From JBEIUL01 sp044356865 (GTDB lineage: Bacteria; Planctomycetota; Phycisphaerae; Phycisphaerales; SM1A02): DNA of 9,132 nt. The translations under genes and the position numbers were made by a program. The notes under the pieces are model-generated. The model was not told the DNA's origin. It saw only the letters and a program-made list of their open reading frames with translations, and made no database searches. Positions 1-7,300 of this stretch are shown here, in pieces (the first letter of the stretch is position 1; every line of letters begins with the position of its first letter). Location: positions 1 through 9,132 of the forward strand of contig JBIKVN010000125.1 in assembly GCA_044356865.1 (NCBI GenBank), given 5' to 3'.

Positions 1-2
1 CC

Positions 3-2849
3 ATGAGCTCGCCGGCTCCCCGCAGGTTCCAGCCCCCGGTCGGCCCGAAGCTGAAGATCGTCCTTCAGCTCGTGCTCGGGCTGTTCGCCGTCCTCGCGGT
101 GAACAGCGTCTACCTGTCGACGGTGACGTTCCTCGGCTGGAAGACCGGCGTCAGTCGCGAGAACCAGTTCTACCTGCTGATGGTGTTGGTCCACCTCGGG
201 CTTGGGCTGCTGCTCGTCTTGCCGACGATTGTGTTCCTCGCGGGGCATCTTTCGGCGACGCGAAGCCGCCCCAACGTGAACGCCAAGCGCATGGGCTGGG
301 GCATGGTGGCGGCGAGCGTGCTGGTGCTGGTGACGGGCCTGCTGCTGCTGCGGCCCGACGTCGGTTCCGCCGCGGTCGAGGTGCGCGACCCGGCCCGCCG
401 CGCGATCGTCTACTGGCTGCACGTCGCGGCGCCGCTCGCGGCGGCGTGGCTCTTCGTCCTGCACCGCCTCGCGGGCCGCCGCATCAAGTGGAAGGTCGGC
501 GGGGCGTGGGCCGCGGTCGCCGCCGTGCTCGCGCTCGCGGCCGCGGGGCTGCACGGCATCGACTTCCGCACCGACCCGCGGCTGCCCGAGGATTCCGCGG
601 CGTACTTCGAGCCCTCGCTCGCCCGCACCGCCAGCGGCGGCTTCATTCCCGCCGAGAGCCTCATGTCGAACGAGTACTGCCTCGAGTGCCACGCCGACAC
701 CTACGAGTCGTGGTCGCACTCGGTGCACGCCTTCTCGAGCTTCAACAACCCGATGTACGCCTTCAGCGTCCAGGAAACCCGGCGGGTCGCCCACGAGAAG
801 GACGGCTCGGTGCAGGACGCCCGTTTCTGCGCCGGCTGCCACGATCCGGTCCCGTTCTTTTCCGGGGCCTTCGAGGACGCCCGCTGGGACGACCCGACCT
901 ACGACGTCGCCGCCGATCCGCTCGGGGCGGCCAGCATCACCTGCGTCTCGTGCCACTCGATCGTCGACGTGCACGGCACCCGCGGGAACGCCGACTACAC
1001 CATCGAGGAGTCGCCGCACTACCCGTTCGCGTTCAGCGAGTCGCCGCTGCTGCGGTGGGCGAGCAACCAGCTCGTGAAGGCGAAGCCCGGCTTCCACAAG
1101 GCGACCTTCCTGAAGCCGTTCCACAAGACCGAGGAGTTCTGCTCGACTTGCCACAAGGTCTCGCTGCCGGAATCGGTCATCGACTACAAGTGGGTGCGCG
1201 GGCAGAACCACTACGACTCGTTCCTGCTGAGCGGCCTCTCGGGCCACGGGGCCCAGGCGTGGCACTACCCGCCGAAGGCCGAGGGCTCGTGCAACGACTG
1301 CCACATGCAGCCGGTCGAGAGCGACGACTTCGGGGCGAAGCGCCGCGAGGGCGTGCTCGACGGGAAGCTCGCCGTCCGCAGCCACCTCTTCCCGGCGGCG
1401 AACACCGCGATCCCGCAGCTCGTCGGCCTGCCCGAGCGCGACGCGATCCTCGCCGAGGTCGAGCGGTTCAACCAGGGCTCGATGCGGGTCGACATCGTCG
1501 CGATCCACGCCGGCGAGGACGTCGACGATCCGGTCGTCGCGCCGCTGCGGCCCGAGGTGCCGGCCCTCGAGCAGGGCCGGCGGTACCTCCTCGACACGCT
1601 GGTGCGGACGCTGCGCGTCGGGCACGAGTTCACGCAGGGCACCGCCGACTCGAACGAGCCGTGGCTTGAGGTCACGGTGCGGAACGGCGACCGGATCGTC
1701 GGGAAGAGCGGCGGTCTCGGCCCCGACGGCGAGGTCGACCCGTGGTCGAAGTTCCTGAACATGTTCATGCTCGACCGCGACGGCGAGCGGATCGACCGCC
1801 GCAACGTGCAGGAGATCTTCGTCCCGCTCTACAACCGCCAGGTGCCGCCGGGCGCGACCGAGCTCACGCAATACCTGCTGTCCGTGCCGACCGATGCGAC
1901 GGGCACGCTGACGGTCGAGGTCGCGCTGCGGTACCGCAAGTTCGACACGACGTACCTGAAGTACGTCTACGGTCCCGAGCGCGAGAACGACCTGCCGATC
2001 CTGACCCTCGCGACCGACTCGATCGAGTTCCCGATCGCGCCCGCCGCCGCCCGCACCGACGCCCCCGGCCCCGCGTGGCCGAAGCCGGCCGAGCCGTGGC
2101 AGCGGATGTACGACTACGGCATCGGCCTCTTCCGGACCGGCGACATGAAGGGCCGCGGGCTGCTGCGGCAGGCGGAAGACGCGTTCCGCATCGTGGCCGA
2201 CGGCGGGCATGCGGAAGGATTCATGGGGCTGGCCCGGACCTACCTGCGGGAAGGTCGCCTCGACGAGGCTGCGGAAGCGCTGCGTTCGGCCGCCGCGTGC
2301 GAGCCGCCGGCCCTGCCGTGGTCGCTCGCGTGGTTCGGCGGCCTGGTCGAGAAGCAGCAGGGGAGTCTGGACGCGGCGATCGCGAGCTTCCGCTCGCTCG
2401 TCGAGACGCCGTGGGCGAGCGCCCGCGAGCGGGGCTTCGACTTCTCGCGCGACGTCCGCGTCCGGAACGAGCTGGCCGAGACGCTGCTCGAGCGGTCGCG
2501 GCTCGAGCGGGGCGAGACCGCGACGGCCCGGCGGGCCGAGTTCGTGCAGGCGGCCCGGGCCGAGCTCGAGGCGTCGATCGCGATCGATTCCGAGCAGGCC
2601 ACCGCCCGCTACCTGATGGCCCAGGTCCTGCGCGAGGAAGGCAACGAGGAGGCCGCCCTCGCCGAGCTCGCCCTCCACGAGACCTACAAGGTCGACGACA
2701 ACGCCCGCGACCGCGCGGTGGCCCTCGCCCGCCAGCGGTATCCGGCGGCGAACGCCGCGGCCGAGCCGGTGGTGATCTTCGACCTCAATCGCGACGGGGC
2801 CTACGGGTTGCCGGCCGAAGGCTCGCGGCGGGTCTCGTCGACGCCGTGA
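3..2849 (+). CDS. Membrane-anchored pentaheme cytochrome c with C-terminal TPR domain
   Basis: Probable periplasmic electron-transfer protein of 948 residues. Seen: five hydrophobic helices at about 18-43, 56-82, 98-116, 135-154 and 167-184. Basic loops at 84-96 and 155-164 put the N-terminus in the cytoplasm and everything after helix 5 in the periplasm. Five CxxCH heme-c motifs start at C226 (CLECH), C276 (CAGCH), C314 (CVSCH), C380 (CSTCH) and C430 (CNDCH). W237/H239/H242 after the first motif resembles the W..S.HA pattern of cytochrome c554-like multiheme proteins and may supply distal ligands. Residues about 495-680 look beta-rich. Residues about 699-905 hold TPR-like helical pairs (clear unit near 735-765), suggesting protein contacts. 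Helices 2 and 4 carry H64/H82 and H140/H154, possible heme-b ligands. The ATG is two bases from the window edge, so its ribosome site cannot be seen and a start further upstream is possible. The gene is convergent with the next one, 24 bases away, with no clear terminator hairpin. The substrate and redox partner are unknown. Confidence 0.9.
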   Translation: MSSPAPRRFQPPVGPKLKIVLQLVLGLFAVLAVNSVYLSTVTFLGWKTGVSRENQFYLLMVLVHLGLGLLLVLPTIVFLAGHLSATRSRPNVNAKRMGWGMVAASVLVLVTGLLLLRPDVGSAAVEVRDPARRAIVYWLHVAAPLAAAWLFVLHRLAGRRIKWKVGGAWAAVAAVLALAAAGLHGIDFRTDPRLPEDSAAYFEPSLARTASGGFIPAESLMSNEYCLECHADTYESWSHSVHAFSSFNNPMYAFSVQETRRVAHEKDGSVQDARFCAGCHDPVPFFSGAFEDARWDDPTYDVAADPLGAASITCVSCHSIVDVHGTRGNADYTIEESPHYPFAFSESPLLRWASNQLVKAKPGFHKATFLKPFHKTEEFCSTCHKVSLPESVIDYKWVRGQNHYDSFLLSGLSGHGAQAWHYPPKAEGSCNDCHMQPVESDDFGAKRREGVLDGKLAVRSHLFPAANTAIPQLVGLPERDAILAEVERFNQGSMRVDIVAIHAGEDVDDPVVAPLRPEVPALEQGRRYLLDTLVRTLRVGHEFTQGTADSNEPWLEVTVRNGDRIVGKSGGLGPDGEVDPWSKFLNMFMLDRDGERIDRRNVQEIFVPLYNRQVPPGATELTQYLLSVPTDATGTLTVEVALRYRKFDTTYLKYVYGPERENDLPILTLATDSIEFPIAPAAARTDAPGPAWPKPAEPWQRMYDYGIGLFRTGDMKGRGLLRQAEDAFRIVADGGHAEGFMGLARTYLREGRLDEAAEALRSAAACEPPALPWSLAWFGGLVEKQQGSLDAAIASFRSLVETPWASARERGFDFSRDVRVRNELAETLLERSRLERGETATARRAEFVQAARAELEASIAIDSEQATARYLMAQVLREEGNEEAALAELALHETYKVDDNARDRAVALARQRYPAANAAAEPVVIFDLNRDGAYGLPAEGSRRVSSTP

Positions 2850-2873
2850 GGTGCGTCGCGCCGACCGGGCGAT

Positions 2874-3551
2874 TCAGGTGAGCCCGACCGCCTCGGGCCC
2901 GAGGTTGGCGAGGGCGTCGAGAGCGGTCAGGTGGCTGACGAACTCGTTCGCGCCGCGCTGCGGGTAGACCGGATGATGGAACTCGTGGTACTGCACCGCG
3001 ATGCCCCGGTTCGCGAAGAGCGACTCGTCGAGATAGTCGCGGCCGCTCGGGCCCGAGAGGTAGGTCGCGGCGCCCATCCGCTCGCAGATCGCGAGCAGGA
3101 GTTCCGAGCCGCGGCCTTCCACGCCGAGCTCGGAGGCCCGCACCATCGGCGTCCCGATGTCCAGCGCCGAGCGGAACGCCTCGATGATCGCGATGTTGAG
3201 GTCGGCCAGCCGTTGCCACGGCGAGTCGAGGATCGTCCGCAACACATCCGCGTATCGCCTGAAGTGCGGGTGTCGGCCGTAGCAGGCCTCGAGGCTCTTC
3301 CGGTGCCGTTCGCCCCACGCCTGCGACCCGTCGATCTCGATGTCCGCGATCGACGATGCGACGTGTCCCCGCGACCGCACCGGGACCGTGAGCCAGAACG
3401 GCCCGTTCGCGCCCAGCACGCGGTTGCGATTCTGGAAGTAGTTCGTCCGGTACTGGACGTTGTCGAGAATCACGAACCGGTCCGCCCGCCGCATCTTGTG
3501 GAAGAAGCCGAGCCAGGGCAGGTGTTCGGGCTGGTGGATGGTGACGATCAT
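2874..3551 (-). CDS. WbqC-like family protein
   Basis: A 225-residue protein of the WbqC family, which is found in O-antigen and other polysaccharide clusters. Its exact reaction is not established. Seen: the N-terminal signature IHQPEHLPWLGFF (residues 5-17), then AD.FV.LDNVQY (23-34), an NRNRV segment (41-45) and WLTVPV (53-58). The C-terminal signature has TYLSGPSGRDYLDE (163-176), a Y-x5-P-x-Y-x-Q stretch (188-198) and a LTALDALANLG tail (208-218). These are the family hallmarks in the expected order, and the length is typical, so the protein looks complete. The ATG at 3549-3551 gives a start right at the signature; a weak GGGA lies about 7 bases upstream of it. The gene follows the PIG-L gene by 42 bases on the same strand and is probably co-transcribed with it. 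A cytosolic role in modifying or transferring a glycan precursor is inferred from context. No signal peptide or membrane helix is visible. Confidence 0.9.
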   Translation of the reverse strand: MIVTIHQPEHLPWLGFFHKMRRADRFVILDNVQYRTNYFQNRNRVLGANGPFWLTVPVRSRGHVASSIADIEIDGSQAWGERHRKSLEACYGRHPHFRRYADVLRTILDSPWQRLADLNIAIIEAFRSALDIGTPMVRASELGVEGRGSELLLAICERMGAATYLSGPSGRDYLDESLFANRGIAVQYHEFHHPVYPQRGANEFVSHLTALDALANLGPEAVGLT

Positions 3552-3593
3552 CGATGGGTCCCGATCCGCCCCCGTCGGGCATCGCCGGGCCGC

Positions 3594-4235
3594 TCAGACC
3601 TCGAGGCCGTACCGCAGTACCTCGAACGCCTCGGCGTGGGAATGGCCGGTCTCGAAACCGCGGTAGACGGCCCGGGCCCGGACTGCGTCGAGCCAGCCCT
3701 CGCCGTACTTCCGCAGCTGGCTCGCGTGGGCCCGCAGCGAGTCGATCTTGGCCTCGATCTGCCCGCCGATCTCGACGTACGCCTGCGGCCGGAACCCGAC
3801 CCACGACCGGCCCGAAGGCGGCATCGGCTCGTACATCAGGATCGACCGGCACCACCGGGCCGCCGAGATCGTCGACCGCGACACGCCCTGGTGGGCCTGG
3901 TGCGTGTCGAAGGCCCAGTGGGTGAGGATGAGATCGGGCCGGAACCCCGACACGATCCGGTCGATCGCCTCGACCGTCTCCGACTCGTGCGGGATGTCCT
4001 TGGTGTGGAAGTCGAGCACCTCGAGGTCGGTCACCCCGAGCCGGCGGGCCGCCTCGCGTCCCTCGGCAATCGCCTCGTCGTCGGTCCGCAGCACCTGGCC
4101 GTCGAAGTTCGCGTACGCCGATCGGCTCATGACGAGCATCTTGGCCGTCGCACCGTTGGCGACCGCGCGGGCGATGGTCCCGCCGCAACCGAGTTCGATG
4201 TCGTCGAGGTGGGCGCCGATGGCGAGCAACTTCAT
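3594..4235 (-). CDS. PIG-L/LmbE-type N-acetyl sugar deacetylase
   Basis: Predicted zinc-dependent deacetylase of 213 residues, from the family that removes acetyl from GlcNAc-containing compounds (PIG-L, MshB, BshB). Seen: motif AHLDDIELGCGG at residues 8-19, the family's AHPDD-type motif with Leu in place of Pro, and H106-x3-D110-x-H112-x2-H115 in the C-terminal half. By analogy with MshB, H9, D12 and H115 would bind zinc and D11 would be the base. The usual HPDH motif here reads H112-Q-A114-H115, so its Asp is Ala. I place the start at the ATG at 4233-4235 because the Rossmann-like first strand begins there and a GGACGGA-like purine run lies just upstream. An in-frame ATG at 4302-4304 would add 23 residues lacking family similarity. 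It is the first gene of a probable two-gene unit with the WbqC-like gene and is divergent from the large glycosyltransferase. The substrate is unknown; a glycan precursor made with the neighbouring enzymes is likely. Confidence 0.92.
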   Translation of the reverse strand: MKLLAIGAHLDDIELGCGGTIARAVANGATAKMLVMSRSAYANFDGQVLRTDDEAIAEGREAARRLGVTDLEVLDFHTKDIPHESETVEAIDRIVSGFRPDLILTHWAFDTHQAHQGVSRSTISAARWCRSILMYEPMPPSGRSWVGFRPQAYVEIGGQIEAKIDSLRAHASQLRKYGEGWLDAVRARAVYRGFETGHSHAEAFEVLRYGLEV

Positions 4236-4368
4236 GGCGTTTCCGTCCGGAGACCGGTGATTCGCGGTGGGACCGCTGAATCCACCGGGGCGAACCGCTA
4301 GCATAACGCCCGCGATTGCTGCGATGTCGCCGCGTCAGGACATCGACTCATAACCCCAATGCGCCCCG
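4236..4368. promoter_or_regulatory. Divergent intergenic region with likely promoters for both directions
   Basis: This 133-base stretch separates the leftward deacetylase gene from the rightward glycosyltransferase gene, so it should hold promoters for both. No strong sigma70-type promoter is visible. On the minus strand TATGCT (4300-4305) is a weak -10 candidate with GCGACA (4325-4330) upstream at a long 19-base spacing. On the plus strand CATAAC (4349-4354) is the only -10-like hexamer and has no matching -35. Locally the DNA is less GC-rich than the flanking genes. A 7-bp inverted repeat lies inside and is listed separately. Confidence 0.35.
4322..4345. repeat. Inverted repeat CGATGTC-N10-GACATCG, possible operator
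   Basis: Perfect 7-bp arms at 4322-4328 and 4339-4345 are separated by 10 bases. The arm centres are 17 bases apart, so the two half-sites do not fall exactly on one face of the helix. The dyad sits in the divergent intergenic region, 24 bases before the 4369 start and overlapping the weak minus-strand -35 candidate. There is no T-run, so it does not look like a terminator. A dyad of this size could arise by chance in 133 bases; the operator role is inference only. Confidence 0.25.
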
Positions 4369-7300
4369 ATGCGGCGCGACCCGGCCATGATCGACCTGCT
4401 CATCACCTACGACGTCGAGGGATGGGCCTTCCATCGCCGGGCCGAGGCGCTCGCCCGGCACGCCCCCGACGACTTCCGGGTGCGGATCGCCCGCCTCCAC
4501 ACCGAGGGCTTCACGCCCGAGAATCGAACGGAGGCCGTGGCGGAGGCGTTGGGCGACATCCCTCCCGACGTCGTGTTCGTCCTCGGCTACCACGAGGCCC
4601 GCGGAGTCCGCCGGGCGATCCGGGAGCGAGGTTGGCCGACCCGCCTCGTGGTCGGATGGAACAACGGCTGGCCGAACCGCCGCGAGGACCTCGAGAAGGC
4701 GTTCGGGCCGGCGGATCTGGTGATCTTCAACAACCGTGACTGCCACGACCGGGCGGGTCGTCCCGAGCCGAGCGTGGCGATCGCGAACGGGGTGGATCTC
4801 GAGGTGTTCCGCCCCGTGACTCCGATCGCGGCCCGGCGACCGCGGGTGATCTGGTGCGGTTCCGAGCGGCAGGGGAAACTCAAGGGCTACGACGACCTCG
4901 TGGTACCGCTTTTCGAGCGGCTGCGGAGCGAGGGCATCGATTGCGAGGCGCTCCTCGTCGACTCGTACGGCCGCGCACGCCGCGACGCCGCGGCGATGGC
5001 CGCCTGGTACGACTCGGCCACGGTACTGGTCGTGGCGAGCGAGAGCGAGGGCAATCCAAACGTGGCTCTCGAGGCGGCGGCCTGCGGATGCACGCTCGTA
5101 TCGACGAGGGTCGGAAACATGCCCGAGCTCGTCCGTGACGGCGAGAACGGGTTCCTCGTCGAGCGCGACCTCGAGAGCCTGCACGACGGCGTCCGCCGCG
5201 CGCTCGCCGACTGCCCGCGGCTGGCGGCCAACCTCGCGCGGGACATCCGCGCCTGGGGATGGCCCGAGCGGGCCCGCGGGTACTTCGACGCCTTCCGCCG
5301 CGTCGTGGCCCCCGCGCCCGCCCTCGAGGGCGACGCGCGACCCGACCGGTCCGATGAGCTGACGGTCTTCGTCTCGACGGTCGGCGCCCCGAGCTTCCCC
5401 GAGTGCCTGGCCTGTCTCGAGCGGCAGGATTGCCGCTTCCGCCTCGAGGTGATCGCGAACGTGGCCCCGATGTCGGCGGCGTTCCAGGCGATGATGGACC
5501 GCTGCCGCACGCCGTACTACATCCAGGTCGACGAGGACATGCTGCTCCGTCCGCACGCGGTGCGCACGCTCGGCGACCGGATCAAGGCCGCCGCGCCCGA
5601 GGTCGCCCTCACCGTCGCGTGGCTCTGGGACGACCATCTCGACCGGTACGTACAGGGCGTGAAGGCCTTTCGCCACGCGGTGGTGAGCCGCTATCCGTTC
5701 GCCGACGTGCAGTCGTGCGAGAAGGACCAGGTCCGGCGGATGGCCGCCGACGGGCATCCGATCATGCGGCCGCCCGAGCGATATCCCGACCGTGACGATC
5801 GGGGCGTTCTCGGGATCGAGTGCGGCCCGACCGACCCGTCGTCGGCGTTCGAGCGGTACGCCACGCTCGAGCAGCGCCGCGTCCGCAACCCCGACAAGCT
5901 CGCGTGGTTCGCGCCGTATGCGGTCGAGTTCCTCCGACGTTTCCGCGAGGATCCGTCCGAGATGAACCTCATGTCGCTGCTCGGCGTGCTCGCCGGCCGG
6001 CGGACCGCGGCCGACGAGCGGCTCGGCGAAAAGGACTTCCGCACCTACGACTCGCTGCCCGGCCTCCGCGAGGCCCTCGCGTTCCGCTCCGGCTGTCCGG
6101 CGCCGGTCGCTCCGCCGGCGACGATCGTCCTGCCGCTCCGGTCGCAGCGCGACGAGTGGCTGCGGGTCGCCGTCGAGTCCGCCCTCGCGCAGACCGTGCC
6201 CGCCGAGGTGATCGTGGTGACCTCGCCGTTCACGCCGATGTCGAATCGCGCGGTGCTGGCGATGGCGGCGGCGAACCCGCGGCTCGTCGTCGTCGAGCGG
6301 CCCGACGGGGCGGGATTCGCCGACGCGATCAACCTCGGCATCCACCGGGCCCGGGCCGATCGCGTGGGCCTGCTCCTGTCCGACGACTGGCTCTCGCCCG
6401 AGGCCGTCGAGCGCTGCCTCGCCGAGGACGCCGACATCGTCTCGACCGGCATGGTGACGTACGCCGCCGACGGGATCCGGGTGCTGCGGCGGCGCGTCGC
6501 GGATCCGGCGCGGTACGCACGCCTCGGCACGAACGAGGAGCGTGCGTCGTACCTCAAGCACTTCCTGCTCTTCCGCCGCGAGGCGGTCCTCGCCGCGGGC
6601 GGGGTCGATCCCTCGATCGGACTCACCGGCGCTGACGACTACGACCTGCCGTGGACGCTGCTCGATCGGGGGGCGACGGTGCGGCTCGTGCCTGAGCCGC
6701 TCTACCACTATCGCGACCACGACGCGGAACGGCTGACGCTGCGGGATCGCGAGGCGCAGGTGAAAGACCTGCGGAAGGTGCTCGCCAAGCACGGCGTGGT
6801 CGGCGACGAGGCGGAGCGGCTCGTGCGAGAGAAGTCGCGGTGGTATGGGGTTCCCGGCCACGTGGCGATCGTCGATCCCGAATGGCATCTCGCCGGCGTG
6901 GCGGGGGACGACCGGCGTCCGGTCGACGGCGCGATCGCGCGGACGATGGTCGAGCTCGGCCGGCGGCCGGTCCGGACGGCGTTCCGTCCCTCGGGCGGCT
7001 GGCACATCGAGTGCGCGAACGACATCGCGTTCCGGGCTCGGCTCGTCGAGCCCGCCCGCGCCGAACGGATCGCGCGGCTCGCCGCGCTGGCGGCGGGGGT
7101 GCCGCTCGCTCCGCTCGTCGCCTGCCGCGACGGCGTGGTGGTGGAACGCTGGATCTCGGGACCGAGTTTCGCGGAAGCGATCGACGATCCCGCGCTCGCC
7201 GAACAGGTCGGAAGGCTCTTCGGCGGGCTTTCGGCCTCGGCGGCCGGCCATCGCGAGTTTCGTCCGTGGCGGCGCCCGGTCGAGCCGCTTCTGGTCGACC

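Noticed and set aside
446..1669. Plus-strand open frame of 407 codons inside the cytochrome gene.
   Set aside because: It overlaps the heme-motif-bearing frame entirely and has an Arg-rich, featureless product.
2850..2873. Possible shared terminator between the convergent cytochrome and WbqC-like genes.
   Set aside because: I see no stable hairpin with a T-run in these 24 bases, only generally GC-rich sequence.
2785..4188. Minus-strand open frame of 467 codons over the deacetylase and WbqC-like genes.
   Set aside because: It lies in a different frame from two well-recognised genes on the same strand. Its product is Arg/Pro-rich and low in complexity, a composition shadow.
2931..4301. Plus-strand open frame of 456 codons opposite the same two genes.
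   Set aside because: It is antisense to two family-assigned genes, with composition-driven, motif-free sequence.
4236..4304. N-terminal extension of the deacetylase to the ATG at 4302-4304.
   Set aside because: The extra 23 residues precede the first beta strand and show no family similarity. There is no ribosome site before 4304, and the region is better explained as promoter and leader.
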